DNA of 64,000 nucleotides from Planotetraspora phitsanulokensis (GCF_016863295.1 NZ_BOOP01000008.1:62001-126000), one strand, 5' to 3'. Positions 42,996 through 51,998 are shown, counted from the first letter of the stretch. Numbers and translations are program-made. Notes: a model not told the origin generated them from the letters alone.

Positions 42996-44180
42996 ATGAA
43001 GCCCGTCGACCGTCACCTCGCCGACATCCTCACCACCGTCCGGCCTCTCGTGCCGCTGGAGGTCGAACTGGAGCGGGCGCTCGGCTGCGTGCTGGCCGAG
43101 GACGTCTCCTCGCCGGTTCCGCTGCCGCCGTTCGACAACTCCGCCATGGACGGCTACGCCGTACGGGCCGAGGACGTCGCCGCCGCGCCGGTGTCGCTTC
43201 CGGTGATCGAGGACATCCCGGCGGGCGACGCCGAGCTGCGGGCCATCGGGCCGGGACTGGTCACCAGGATCATGACCGGCGCGCCGCTCCCCGCGGGCGC
43301 GGACGCCGTCGTCCCGGTGGAGTGGACCGACGGGGGCACCACCCGGGTCACGATCCACAAGCCGGCGGGCGCGGGCCACGCGGTCCGGCGCGCCGGCGAG
43401 GACGTGAAGGGCGGAGACCTCGTGCTCGGCGAGGGGACCAGGATCGGCGCGGCCCAGCTGGGCATCCTGGCCGGCGTCGGACGTCGGCGCGTGATGGTAC
43501 GGCCCCAGCCACGCGTCGTCGTGCTGTCCACCGGGACAGAGCTGGCCGAGCCGGGCTCGCAGCTGGGTCCCGGGCAGATCTGGGAATCCAACAGCTTCAT
43601 GCTGGCGGCGGCCGTGCGAGAGGCCGGGGCGGAGGGCTTCCGGGCGGGCGCCGTGACCGACGACCCGCAGGTCTTCCTCGACAGGCTCGACGCCCAGCTC
43701 GTGCGCGCCGACGCGGTGATCACCAGCGGCGGCGTCTCGATGGGCGCCTACGAGCCCGTCAAGGAGGCTCTGTCGCCGCTCGGGACCGTCGCGTTCGAGA
43801 AGGTGGCGATGCAGCCCGGCATGCCCCAGGGCTTCGGCGTGATCGGGCCGGACGACGTGCCGATCTTCGCGCTGCCCGGGAACCCGGTCTCGTCGTTCGT
43901 GTCCTTCATCCTGTTCGTGCGGCCCGCGCTGCGCAGGATGCAGGGGCTCCCCGCGGGCGCGCCGGAGACCGTGCGCGCGACCACCACCGCCGCGTTGCGC
44001 TCGCCGGCGGGCAGGCGGTCCTACCTGAGAGGCGTGTTGTCCGGCACGACGGTCGACACCGTCCGCGGCCAGGGCTCGCACCAGTTGGCGGCGCTGGCCT
44101 CCGCGAACGCGCTCGTCGTCGTGCCCGAAGATGTGACGGAGCTCCCCGCGGGAGCCGAGGTGGAGGTGATCCCGCTGTGA
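42996..44180 (+). CDS. glp: Gephyrin-like Glp / MoeA-family molybdotransferase
   Basis: A 394-aa protein, ATG 42996. It has MoeA domains in order: domain I/II (LPPFDNSAMDGYAVRAEDVA, RIMTGAPLPAGADAVVP), the MPT-binding domain III (VVVLSTGTELAEPG, ITSGGVSMGAYEPVKEAL, MPQGFGVIG, ALPGNPVSSFVSF) and domain IV. In Corynebacteriales a MoeA paralogue next to galU, Glp, binds FtsZ and the membrane receptor GlpR (SepX). This gene is in the same setting, with sepX four genes downstream. Because moaC and mog are also here, a role in molybdenum cofactor synthesis remains possible. Confidence 0.85.
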   Translation: MKPVDRHLADILTTVRPLVPLEVELERALGCVLAEDVSSPVPLPPFDNSAMDGYAVRAEDVAAAPVSLPVIEDIPAGDAELRAIGPGLVTRIMTGAPLPAGADAVVPVEWTDGGTTRVTIHKPAGAGHAVRRAGEDVKGGDLVLGEGTRIGAAQLGILAGVGRRRVMVRPQPRVVVLSTGTELAEPGSQLGPGQIWESNSFMLAAAVREAGAEGFRAGAVTDDPQVFLDRLDAQLVRADAVITSGGVSMGAYEPVKEALSPLGTVAFEKVAMQPGMPQGFGVIGPDDVPIFALPGNPVSSFVSFILFVRPALRRMQGLPAGAPETVRATTTAALRSPAGRRSYLRGVLSGTTVDTVRGQGSHQLAALASANALVVVPEDVTELPAGAEVEVIPL

Positions 44181-44647
44181 ACGGTCTGACGCACATCGAC
44201 GAATCCGGCGCCGCCCGCATGGTCGACGTCTCGGCCAAGGACGTCAGCGTCCGTACGGCCACCGCGACCGGACGGGTCGTCCTGTCGCCCGAGGCGGTGT
44301 CCGCACTGCGCTCGGGGAACGTCCCGAAGGGCGACGCGCTGGGCGTGGCCAGGATCGCGGGGATCATGGGCGCCAAGCGCACGCCCGACCTGGTGCCGCT
44401 GTGCCACCCGATCGCCCTCCACGGTGTCGAGGTGGAGCTGTCCGTCGTCGACTCCGGTGTGGAGATCACCGCTCGTGTCCGCACGGCGGACCGGACCGGC
44501 GTCGAGATGGAGGCGCTGACCTCCGTCACGGTCGCCGCGCTCGCGCTGGTCGACATGGTCAAGGCGGTCGATCCGGCGGCCGTCATCAGCGACGTCCGGG
44601 TCGAGGAGAAGACCGGCGGCAAGACCGGGGTATGGACCCGGGACTGA
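44177..44647 (+). CDS. moaC: Cyclic pyranopterin monophosphate synthase
   Basis: A 156-aa protein starting at GTG 44177, overlapping the glp stop (GTGA). It performs the second half of the first step of molybdenum cofactor synthesis after MoaA. Signature: MVDVSAKDVSVRTATATG, GIMGAKRTPDLVPLCHPIAL and GVEMEALTSVTVAALALVDMVKA, with the catalytic Lys in VRVEEKTGGKTG. Confidence 0.94.
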   Translation: MNGLTHIDESGAARMVDVSAKDVSVRTATATGRVVLSPEAVSALRSGNVPKGDALGVARIAGIMGAKRTPDLVPLCHPIALHGVEVELSVVDSGVEITARVRTADRTGVEMEALTSVTVAALALVDMVKAVDPAAVISDVRVEEKTGGKTGVWTRD

Positions 44648-44670
44648 CCGAACGTGAGAGGGACACGGCT

Positions 44671-45147
44671 TTGCGCGCTTTGGTGATCACAGTTTCCAAC
44701 CGGGTCGCCGCAGGGGTCTACCAGGACAATTCCGGCACCCTGCTGGCCGCCCTGCTCGCCGAGGCCGGATGCGAGCCCGTCGACGGGCCGCGCGTCGTGC
44801 CCGACGGCGAACTCGTTGAAACGGCGCTGCGGACGGGCGTCGCCGAGGGGTACGACGTGATCGTCTCGACGGGCGGAACCGGCGTCACCCCGCAGGACCT
44901 CACTCCCGAGTTCACCCGCCCCGTCCTCGACCGGGAGATCCCCGGGATCGCCGAAGCCGTACGGCAGGCGAACAGGGAGAAGGTCCCGACCTCGATCCTC
45001 TCCCGGGGGCTCGCCGGCCAGGCGGGCTCGACGTTGATCGTCAACCTTCCCGGCTCGACGGGCGGAGTCCGGGACGGCATGGCGATCCTCGGCCCGATTC
45101 TCGGCCACATCGTCGACCAGATTCACGGCGGTGACCATGGGGCGTGA
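44671..45147 (+). CDS. mog: MogA/MoaB-family molybdopterin adenylyltransferase-like protein
   Basis: A 158-aa protein. TTG 44671 gives the family start (M)RALVITVSN and has GAGAGGGA 8 nt upstream; ATG 44632, overlapping moaC, is an alternative. Motifs: DVIVSTGGTGVTPQDLTPE and LIVNLPGSTGGVRDGM, the MPT-binding loop. It activates molybdopterin by adenylylation before metal insertion. It is the last gene of the coupled glp-moaC-mog run. Confidence 0.9.
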   Translation: MRALVITVSNRVAAGVYQDNSGTLLAALLAEAGCEPVDGPRVVPDGELVETALRTGVAEGYDVIVSTGGTGVTPQDLTPEFTRPVLDREIPGIAEAVRQANREKVPTSILSRGLAGQAGSTLIVNLPGSTGGVRDGMAILGPILGHIVDQIHGGDHGA

Positions 45148-45202
45148 GGGAGACTGAGCCTCGCGTTGGCGCGTTGACCGTCCTCAGGTGGATGATTGAC
45201 TA

Positions 45203-45847
45203 ATGGATCGACTTCGCGGCTGGCCGGCCATCCTGGCGGAGGGGCCCATCGAGCTCCGGCCGTTGCGTATGCGTGACGTCAGAGACTGGCGGGAGACGCG
45301 GCTGCGCAACGCCGACTGGCTGCGCCCGTGGGAGCCGAGCAACCCCGAAACGCCCCTGTTCAGGACGGGCCTTGGGCCGTACGTCTCGATGGTCGGGACC
45401 CTTCGCCGTGAGGCTCGCCAGGGCCTCGCGCTGCCGTGGGTGGTCACCTACGAGGGCAAGTTCGCCGGGCAACTCACCGTCGGCGCGGTCGTCTGGGGCT
45501 CCGCCCGCTCGGCCCAGGTGGGGTACTGGATCGACGGCGCCCTCGCCGGCCGGGGCATCATCCCCACCGCGCTGGCCATGGCCGTGGACCACTGCTTCTT
45601 CACCACAGGGTTGCATCGCCTGGAGGCAAACATTCGGCCAGAGAACCACGCCAGCCGAAGGGTGGTGGAGAAACTTGGCTTCCGGGAGGAGGGGGTCCGC
45701 AAGCGCCAGCTCCACATCGACGGTGCGTGGCGCGATCACATCTGCTACGCACTGACGGTGGAGGACGCGCCACGCGGCCTTCTGGTCCAGTGGCGCCGGA
45801 CGATGGAGGCATCCAACGCCCGGCGGAGCGAGCCCAGCCCGGGTTAG
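45203..45847 (+). CDS. GNAT N-acetyltransferase (RimJ/RimL-like)
   Basis: A 214-aa protein, ATG 45203. It shows the GNAT pattern for this subgroup: PIELRPLRMRDVRDW at the start, VGYWIDGALAGRGIIPTAL as acetyl-CoA loop, and LEANIRPENHASRRVVEKLGFREEG near the C-terminus. RimJ-type enzymes acetylate N-termini of ribosomal proteins or small molecules. It is placed between mog and sepX, a neighbourhood conserved in actinobacteria. Confidence 0.88.
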   Translation: MDRLRGWPAILAEGPIELRPLRMRDVRDWRETRLRNADWLRPWEPSNPETPLFRTGLGPYVSMVGTLRREARQGLALPWVVTYEGKFAGQLTVGAVVWGSARSAQVGYWIDGALAGRGIIPTALAMAVDHCFFTTGLHRLEANIRPENHASRRVVEKLGFREEGVRKRQLHIDGAWRDHICYALTVEDAPRGLLVQWRRTMEASNARRSEPSPG

Positions 45848-46028
45848 CTCAAACGATCTCCGGGAAGGTGCGCTCGGGATCGAATTACATGAACAGCTTT
45901 GACGATCTCGCGACACACCGGACCGAATGCTCGTCAATCAGTGACACACCGTCTTACGGTGCGTGACGTGAGCACATCTCCGACGACTCGAGTCCCCGGA
46001 TGTGTTCGCCATGCCTGGAGGTGGACGG

Positions 46029-46670
46029 ATGGGTAGCGCCCTCCTCTACCTCGCCATCGTCGTGATGTGGCTCAGCGTCCTGCTGCCCATGTGGCTGCGC
46101 AGGGACCGGCACGTCGAGATCTACGACGACCCGCAGGCCGAAGCCGACACGATCGTCGAGGCGCCGAATCAGGACCGCTCCAATGACGAGCCGGCTCCGG
46201 TTTCCGAGACGTCCGCGCCGTCCGTGCCTTCCATGTCTTCTGAGGCTTCCGGTGATGCGGTGGAGGCCGACGCCGCCGAGGCTCCCGCTCCGGTACGGCA
46301 ACGCCGTACGGAGGGGCAGCGGCGCGCGAGCATCGTCGCCCGGCGCCGCAGGCGCCTGCTGTGGAGCCTGCTGCTCGTGCTGGCGTCCGTGGTGACGGCG
46401 GCCGTCCGAGTGATGCCCTGGTGGGGGGTCGCGCCCTCGGGCCTGCTGCTCGTGGGCTACCTCGCCGTGCTCCGGGTCGCCGTCAAGGCGGACGCCGAGC
46501 AGCGGGACAGGGCCGCGCGGGCCCGGGCGGAACATCTGCGCAGGCTGCGGGAGCACCACCGTGCCATGGAGGAGATGGCACGCGAGGCGGAGATCATCCA
46601 ACTCGAGGCCCGCAGGCGCAGCCAGGTCTTCGATCAGTACGCCGATGGCCGCCGTGCGGTCGGAGACTGA
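46029..46670 (+). CDS. sepX: SepX/GlpR divisome membrane protein
   Basis: A 213-aa protein. ATG 46029 has GGAGGTGG 6 nt upstream. One transmembrane helix opens the protein (LLYLAIVVMWLSVLLPMWL), then HVEIYDD, an acidic/Ser-rich linker, two further hydrophobic segments around residues 110-150 and a basic coiled-coil tail. This is the layout of Streptomyces SepX and the corynebacterial Glp receptor GlpR, which link FtsZ/Glp to the membrane. tRNA-Ala follows 50 nt downstream. Confidence 0.75.
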   Translation: MGSALLYLAIVVMWLSVLLPMWLRRDRHVEIYDDPQAEADTIVEAPNQDRSNDEPAPVSETSAPSVPSMSSEASGDAVEADAAEAPAPVRQRRTEGQRRASIVARRRRRLLWSLLLVLASVVTAAVRVMPWWGVAPSGLLLVGYLAVLRVAVKADAEQRDRAARARAEHLRRLREHHRAMEEMAREAEIIQLEARRRSQVFDQYADGRRAVGD

Positions 46671-46720
46671 TCCGGGTGGCGCGAAGAGCTCCAAGAGTTT
46701 GCTAATCTAGTCGAGTCATT

Positions 46721-46797
46721 GGGGCTATAGCGCAGTCCGGTAGCGCACTTCGTTCGCATCGAAGGGGTCTGGGGTTCAAATCCCCATAGCTCCACCA
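46721..46797 (+). tRNA. tRNA-Ala (anticodon CGC), intact
   Basis: Acceptor arms GGGGCTA and TAGCTCC pair with the G3-U70 wobble that identifies tRNA-Ala. The anticodon arm CTTCG-TTCGCAT-CGAAG carries CGC, T-loop TTCAAAT is standard, and CCA is encoded. Its last 45 bp are repeated at 50851, 51914 and 54779, so the gene serves as attachment site for integrative elements. Confidence 0.95.
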
Positions 46798-46805
46798 ACG
46801 TCAGA

Positions 46806-46837
46806 GGCCAGTTCCGATCACCGGAACTGGCCTTTCT
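46806..46837 (+). terminator. Rho-independent terminator after tRNA-Ala
   Basis: A perfect 11-bp stem (GGCCAGTTCCG / CGGAACTGGCC) with a 5-nt loop, followed by TTTCT. Similar hairpins in the same position follow the tRNA fragments at 51.96 and 54.83 kb. Confidence 0.8.
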
Positions 46838-46868
46838 GATCTCTGTGCAGCAACCGGTGCAGCAGTAG

Positions 46869-47506
46869 CTAGCCATCCAGGCTGACCTCGAGCCGCTTAA
46901 GCGCTTCGCGAGTCGTGGCCGAGGGAACCTCGCTGTAGACCTCCATGGTCACCGCGATCTGGCTGTGTCTGAGGATCTGCATTGCCACCTGAGGATGAAC
47001 GTCGAGCGCCACAAGCAGCGAGGCGCAGGTACGCCGGGTGTCGTGGACCTTGCTATAGCGAACACCGGCCCGGGCGCATCGAGCTGCAAAGTGCCGGTTG
47101 AAATTGCGCGGTTCGTATGGTGTGCCATGCGTTGTGGTGATCACCAGACCGCAGTCTGTCCAGGCATCCCCGGCTTGAGATCTGTCGACAGCCTGTCGTT
47201 CGGCACGATCTTTGATCGCCGTCAGGCAGATCTCCGGCAGGGGGGCACCGCGGCTGCCCCGGTGTCTTAGTCTCGCGATGGTGCAGCTTGCCCCCGACTC
47301 GTTGCAACTGCCACGTGACGGCGATCTCTGCTGAGTCGTAGTTCACGTCAGCCCAGGTCAGCCCGAGGACCTCACCTCGTCTGAGACCCAGCACCAGGAC
47401 CAGCACGTATGCCGCATAGAGCGGATCACCGTCCTCGCGGGCAGACTCTAGGAATTGCCGAGCCTCGTCAACGGACCACCAGGTCTTGCGTCGCTTAGAA
47501 CGGTCC
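46869..47506 (-). pseudogene. Tyrosine integrase remnant at tRNA-Ala
   Basis: Minus-strand segments read WWSVDEARQFLESAREDGDP and LVLGLRRGEVLGL (catalytic Arg), then after a frameshift near 47260 ITTTHGTPYEPRNFNRHF, HDTRRTCASLLVAL (HxxR) and RHSQIAVTMEVYSEV (last His and Tyr). The N-terminal arm-binding half is missing. Position next to the tRNA 3' end, reading towards it, is that of an element integrase. It is inactive, so the cassettes here are stranded. Confidence 0.85.
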
Positions 47507-47588
47507 GCCTACCCAGGAGTCTCACGTCTGCGCTGGCAGGCATTGGGGCATGCCGGACATGGGGAAGCAGATGCGCTGCGCCACGTCG

Positions 47589-48569
47589 TTACTGAGCGCT
47601 GGGTACGGAACTAGTGAAGCTGAGCAGAAGTGCGGCGGTCCGCGGCGGATCCTCGATCATGGGTGTGTGTCCAGCGTCCGGCACCAACTCGACTCTCGCG
47701 CCCGCGACGGCGCGGTATTGGTCGGCGGATGAGGATGGAAACCTCTGGTCCTGCTCGCCGAAGATCACCAGCAGTGGTTTGCCGAGGCCGGTGAGCCGAT
47801 CCGGGAGCGGACGCTGGTTCAGATAGTCGTCGGACGCCTGCGATGTCGCGGTGAGCGCGTGGTAGGTCATGCCGCGCGTATCGTCGACAAGCCCCTGCGG
47901 GATGTTCGTGAAACCTGGCGCGAACGCGGAGCTCATACCCCGGCGAACGATCCCGTCGGTCCGAAGTCGCCACAGTAGTTGCCCCAGCACGGGGGCGAAG
48001 ACGAGATTGCCGACGGCCCCGGAGGAGACGAATGCGTCCAAGCTGGGTCCGGTGTCGATGAGTGCTATCGCGGTCACCAGGCCGCCTCGTTGCTCGGCGA
48101 GGGCGGTGGCGACGTAGCCCCCGGTGGAATGGCCGACGACGATGGCGTGCTTGACGCCGAGCTGGTCTAGTGCCTGGCCGACCCGGTGTCCTTGCTGTTC
48201 CATCGTGTAGACGTCGCCGGCCGGTTTGGCGGACCGGCCGTGCCCGAGCAGGTCGATCCGGATGACGCGATAGGACGTGGCCAACATCGGCACCACCGGA
48301 TCCCACGAGCGGAGTGAGCTGCCGAGCCCGTGGATCAGTACGAGGGCGGGGGCGTCGCGGGGTCCGTCCTGGCTCACGTAGATGTCGCCGCCGTCAACGG
48401 GCAGGGTCGAGTTCCCGGTGGCGTCGGCGTCCTGCCCATCCACCATTACCGCGTTCCCCAGAAGCAGCCCGATGATGGCGAGGAGGACCGCGAAGGCGAT
48501 GATGCGGCGTCGGCGCTTTGCCGCACGTCTCGGGTGTGGTTGTGCAAGGGGTTGTGCAAGGGCTGGCAT
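47589..48569 (-). CDS. Membrane-anchored alpha/beta hydrolase
   Basis: A 326-aa protein. A basic N-terminus (AAKRRRR) and a transmembrane segment (IIAFAVLLAIIGLLLGNAV) anchor an alpha/beta hydrolase: oxyanion HGLGSSLRSW, nucleophile elbow VVGHSTGGYVA (Ser), Asp in FGEQDQRF and His in DAGHTPMIEDP. The substrate is unknown; the type resembles haloalkane dehalogenase or esterase-like proteins. It is divergent from the histidine kinase. Confidence 0.82.
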   Translation of the reverse strand: MPALAQPLAQPHPRRAAKRRRRIIAFAVLLAIIGLLLGNAVMVDGQDADATGNSTLPVDGGDIYVSQDGPRDAPALVLIHGLGSSLRSWDPVVPMLATSYRVIRIDLLGHGRSAKPAGDVYTMEQQGHRVGQALDQLGVKHAIVVGHSTGGYVATALAEQRGGLVTAIALIDTGPSLDAFVSSGAVGNLVFAPVLGQLLWRLRTDGIVRRGMSSAFAPGFTNIPQGLVDDTRGMTYHALTATSQASDDYLNQRPLPDRLTGLGKPLLVIFGEQDQRFPSSSADQYRAVAGARVELVPDAGHTPMIEDPPRTAALLLSFTSSVPSAQ

Positions 48570-48749
48570 GATTCTCCGTTCCTTTCGGTTCGGCTCCCCA
48601 TCGTCGGGGTCTCAGCCGCCCCAGTCGTCGGCCAGCCGCAGCGACTACGCAGGGCGTTACCGCGCCATCCGGTGCGGCCTTCGGCTTCGCCTACTGCATC
48701 GGCAGTAGTTCAGTCGCGGATGGCGAGGGCGGTTGCTTACAGTCCTGGT

Positions 48750-49922
48750 ATGTGGGCGAGTGTGTGGAGCAGGCTGATGTCCAGGCAGCAGCTGCTCCTG
48801 TTTTCGGCGATCATGTCGATGGTGCTGTTCGCGGTGGTGACGATCCCCGCCGACGTCCGGCATGCGCTGAGTTCTCACCAGCCGCTGAACTGGGCGGTGT
48901 CCGTCGTGGTCTACGCGGTCTTGGTGGCGTGCCGGCGGTTCCCGATCGCCATCGTGGCGGTCGCCGTCATCGGGTCGGTTGTGCTGATGGCGGACGGTAT
49001 GGCCTACCCGCTGACCTTGCCAGCGGTCTTCTACGCGCTGTACTCGATTGCGCTGGGTTCCGGTCAGGTGCGGACGCTCGCGGTCGGCGTCGCCGTCAAG
49101 GTGGTCCTGGTCACCGCCTCGCTGATCACCCATCCCGGCATCACAGGCTTCGTCGTGCTGCTGTGGGCGGCCTTGGCGGTGACCACCGGCTTCGCCGCCC
49201 GTAGCCACCATGCCTACGTCGCCGAAGCCGACGAGCGCGCCAGGCGCGCCGAGCAGGCCAGGGAGGACGAGGCGAAGCGCCGCGTTGCCGAGGAACGGCT
49301 ACGGATCGCCCGGGAACTGCACGACGCCGTCGGGCATCATGTCGCCCTGATCAACGTGCAGGCCGGCGCGCTGGCCTGCCTGCTCGACGACGAGGACCGG
49401 TCGCAGGCCAGGGAGTCGGTCGCGCACATCCAGCGGGCCAGCGAAGAAGCCCTCGAGGACCTGCGGCTGACCGTCGGGTTGCTGCGCGAGCCCGGCCTGG
49501 AGCCGACGGAGCCGGTGCCGGGACTTGACCAGCTCGAGGAGCTGCTCTGCTCATTCGCCGGCGCGGGCCTGCAGGTCACCCGCGAGGTGACCGGCCAGGC
49601 CAGACCGTTGCCCGAGGCGGTGGAGCTGACCGCCTACCGGGTCATACAGGAGTCGCTGACCAACATCCGCAAGCACGCGGACTGCGATACTGCGGTGGTG
49701 CGGCTCGGGTACGCGCCTGGGGCGCTCAGGCTGACGGTCGAGGACGAGGGCAAGGCGGTCACCCAGGGCGGCCGGCGCATGCCTGAAGGGCACGGCATCG
49801 TGGGCATGCGAGAGCGGGTGGCTGCCGTGGGCGGACGGCTGTCGGCAGGGCCAAGGCCCGAGGGAGGCTACCGCGTCTTCGCCGAGCTTCCGCTGCGCGC
49901 GGCCGGGATCGAGGGTTCGTGA
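48750..49922 (+). CDS. NarL-type sensor histidine kinase
   Basis: A 390-aa protein; ATG 48750 chosen because coding-like sequence begins there. About five hydrophobic segments (residues 15-150) precede a short coiled coil, the HisKA_3 H-box RIARELHDAVGHHVALINVQ and a HATPase domain (VIQESLTNIRKHA N-box; GHGIVGMRERV G-box). It phosphorylates the response regulator whose gene overlaps its stop. Such pairs in actinomycetes often control adjacent exporters or hydrolases; the divergent hydrolase is a candidate target. Confidence 0.87.
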   Translation: MWASVWSRLMSRQQLLLFSAIMSMVLFAVVTIPADVRHALSSHQPLNWAVSVVVYAVLVACRRFPIAIVAVAVIGSVVLMADGMAYPLTLPAVFYALYSIALGSGQVRTLAVGVAVKVVLVTASLITHPGITGFVVLLWAALAVTTGFAARSHHAYVAEADERARRAEQAREDEAKRRVAEERLRIARELHDAVGHHVALINVQAGALACLLDDEDRSQARESVAHIQRASEEALEDLRLTVGLLREPGLEPTEPVPGLDQLEELLCSFAGAGLQVTREVTGQARPLPEAVELTAYRVIQESLTNIRKHADCDTAVVRLGYAPGALRLTVEDEGKAVTQGGRRMPEGHGIVGMRERVAAVGGRLSAGPRPEGGYRVFAELPLRAAGIEGS

Positions 49923-50638
49923 CCGGGACCATGCCTGCCTCGCCGGCGTCCGCCGCCACGGCGCCGACCCGCGTGGTCCTCGCCGACGACCAGGAACTTA
50001 TCCGCGCGGGCCTGCGGCTGGTGATCGACCGGGCGCCAGGGCTGACGGTAGTGGGCGAGGCGGCCAACGGCCACGACGCGGTCCGGGTCGCCCGCGAGGC
50101 ACGTGCCGACGTCGTCTTGATGGACATCCGGATGCCGGGCCTTGACGGGCTGGCCGCTACCCGGCGGATCGCCGCTGACGACAGCCTCGCTGGGGTACGG
50201 GTGCTGATCCTGACGACGTTCGAGATCGACGAGTACGTCTTCGAGGCGCTGCGGTCGGGGGCCAGCGGGTTTCTCGGCAAGAGCGCGCGCCCGGACGCCC
50301 TGATCGACGCGATCCGCACGGTCGCCCGCGGCGACGCGCTGCTTTCGCCGTCCGCCACCCGGGGCCTCATCGCCAGGTTCCTCACGCTGCACGACAGAGA
50401 GCCGGTCCGCCCTTCGCCGTTGCTTGCCACCCTCACCGACCGCGAGCGCGAGGTGGTAGCCCTGGTCGCCGACGGGATGTCCAACACGGACATCGCCCGC
50501 CAGCTCACGCTCAGCCCGCTCACCGTCAAGACCCACGCCAACCACGCCATGACCAAGCTCGGCGCACGCGACCGCGCGCAGCTCGTCGTGCTCGCCTACC
50601 AGACCGGCCTGGTACGCGCGCCACGTCCCCGGCCGTGA
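49919..50638 (+). CDS. NarL/LuxR-family response regulator
   Basis: A 239-aa protein, GTG 49919 overlapping the kinase stop. The receiver domain has LADDQELIRAG (acidic pair), phospho-acceptor Asp in VVLMDIRMPG and Lys in LGKSARPD; the LuxR HTH is LTDREREVVALVADGMSNTDIARQL with VKTHANHAMTKLGARDR. It activates or represses transcription when phosphorylated by the partner kinase. Confidence 0.9.
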   Translation: MTGTMPASPASAATAPTRVVLADDQELIRAGLRLVIDRAPGLTVVGEAANGHDAVRVAREARADVVLMDIRMPGLDGLAATRRIAADDSLAGVRVLILTTFEIDEYVFEALRSGASGFLGKSARPDALIDAIRTVARGDALLSPSATRGLIARFLTLHDREPVRPSPLLATLTDREREVVALVADGMSNTDIARQLTLSPLTVKTHANHAMTKLGARDRAQLVVLAYQTGLVRAPRPRP

Positions 50639-50735
50639 ACTACCGCGCCGCCGAGGACGACCCCGGTCCGTCACGGGGCCGGGCGGGGCTGCCGCTGGCG
50701 CTAGAAGTCCCAGCAGCTCACGCGAGCAAGAGTGA

Positions 50736-50794
50736 GTGACTAAACGAGTGACAACCGCCAAGAACAGTAGGGGACGCCAGCGAACAACGGCGGA
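50736..50794 (+). promoter_or_regulatory. Arm-type repeat block upstream of tRNA-Ala fragment 2
   Basis: GTGACTAAACGAGTGACAAC (from 50736) and CAGCGAACAACGGCGGA (50778-50794) lie 115 and 73 bp before the att core at 50851. The same two blocks lie at exactly the same distances before the core at 54779, while the DNA between them differs. They are likely integrase or excisionase arm sites. Confidence 0.55.
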
Positions 50795-50850
50795 CGGTTC
50801 CAGCAGGGGCAACACCGCATATGACGACGTAAGGATGACGTTGAGTTGGC

Positions 50851-50895
50851 TTCGCATCGAAGGGGTCTGGGGTTCAAATCCCCATAGCTCCACCA
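50851..50895 (+). repeat. tRNA-Ala 3' fragment (att copy 2)
   Basis: A 45-bp perfect copy of the tRNA-Ala 3' end (46753-46797) from the anticodon loop through CCA. The 5' half of the tRNA is absent, so it is not a functional tRNA. It is an att site left by site-specific integration. Confidence 0.9.
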
Positions 50896-50900
50896 TGACG

Positions 50901-50936
50901 AAAGGCCCGCCAGGGGAACGCCTGACGGGCCTTTTT
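50901..50936 (+). terminator. Terminator hairpin after att copy 2
   Basis: AAAGGCCCG and CGGGCCTTT form the outer stem, with CAGG/CCTG inside after one C-A mismatch, followed by TT. It differs from the hairpins after the other att copies, so it may be the chromosomal terminator that originally followed the tRNA or belong to another element. Confidence 0.7.
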
Positions 50937-51123
50937 GCTGCTCAGGGGCTGTTCAGGAAGTCTCGGGCTGATCTTCTTCTGGGGTGGGCGGGGGACAGCA
51001 GTCGAAGGCGCCTACACGGCAGAACCGGAGCGTGTTGCAGGACCTCTGCCCGGACCGGGGGCCTCGCTCCAGGCCCGTGCGAATGTGGCGTGACGATCAG
51101 CTGGTGCGTGGTTCACTGCTGAG

Positions 51124-51699
51124 GTGGCTGACGACTTAGAAATCGTTTCGTTCGAATCCGCCGAGGCATTCGAGTCCTGGCTGAGTGAGCACTACTCCTC
51201 CTCTCCCGGGATCTGGCTGAAGCTCACGAAGAAGGTTCGCGGCGTCGTGGCTCTGGACTACGCGCAGGCCCTCGATGTGGCACTTTGCTACGGCTGGATC
51301 GACGGGCAGAAGGGCAAGTTCGACGACTGGAACTGGCTGCAGCGGTTCACGCCACGCAGGCCGAAGAGCAAGTGGTCGAAGGTAAATCGCGACAGGGTCG
51401 CGGCCCTAATCGAACAGGGGCGCATGCAGCCGCCCGGGTTGGCCGAGGTCGAGCGCGCCAGGGCGGATGGCCGTTGGGACGCCGCCTACGACGGAGCGAA
51501 GAGCGCCTCGGTGCCGGACGATCTGGCCGAGGCCCTCGCGGCGAACCCGGCCGCGGCGGAGTTCTTCGCGACGCTGGACAGCCAGAACCGCTACGCGATC
51601 CTGTACCGCGTCCAGGACGTCAAGAAGCCCGAGACCAGGGTGCGACGGATTGAGAAGTATGTAGCGATGCTGGCCGAGCAGAAGAAGCTCCACTCCTGA
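51124..51699 (+). CDS. YdeI/OmpD-associated (OmdA) family protein
   Basis: A 191-aa protein, GTG 51124. FESAEAFESWLSEHYSSS, LDYAQALDVALCYGWIDGQ and a helical C-terminus (RRIEKYVAMLAEQKKLHS) fit the OmdA/YdeI family (PF13376), small cytoplasmic proteins linked to stress or antimicrobial resistance. It is the only gene between att copies 2 and 3, so it forms a minimal cassette of about 1 kb. Confidence 0.82.
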   Translation: MADDLEIVSFESAEAFESWLSEHYSSSPGIWLKLTKKVRGVVALDYAQALDVALCYGWIDGQKGKFDDWNWLQRFTPRRPKSKWSKVNRDRVAALIEQGRMQPPGLAEVERARADGRWDAAYDGAKSASVPDDLAEALAANPAAAEFFATLDSQNRYAILYRVQDVKKPETRVRRIEKYVAMLAEQKKLHS

Positions 51700-51913
51700 A
51701 GTCACCGCCCTGAGGCTGCTTCGGCAGTCACGGACCACCGGCCCTGGACCGGAGATCATGGACAGATGACCCGCCCGCTGGGGAAGCCGGAGTCAGCGAA
51801 AAGTCGGCAGATTGGCTGACGCAGGACCGTCGTGAAGGTCACTGGTCGGCATAGTCCCTACACCTGACGGCACCTGTTGGCACCCACTGATTCTGCAGCA
51901 CGCTCGACCAGCG

Positions 51914-51958
51914 TTCGCATCGAAGGGGTCTGGGGTTCAAATCCCCATAGCTCCACCA
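51914..51958 (+). repeat. tRNA-Ala 3' fragment (att copy 3)
   Basis: A 45-bp perfect copy of 46753-46797. It also keeps CG before the core, as in the intact tRNA, and the downstream bases ACGTCAGAGGCC, so homology extends beyond the tRNA. The upstream flank lacks the arm blocks seen at copies 2 and 4. Confidence 0.9.
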
Positions 51959-51966
51959 ACGTCAGA

Positions 51967-51998
51967 GGCCGGTTGCGCCCAGCGGGACCGGCCTTTCT
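51967..51998 (+). terminator. Terminator hairpin after att copy 3
   Basis: GGCCGGT and ACCGGCC form the stem around a 13-nt loop, followed by TTTCT. Nearly identical in sequence to the hairpin at 54832, which places both in the same att flank family. Confidence 0.6.

Noticed and set aside
42705-44081. 458-residue open frame opposite galU/glp
   Set aside because: Same pattern of high-GC antisense openness; the plus-strand genes have perfect family motifs.
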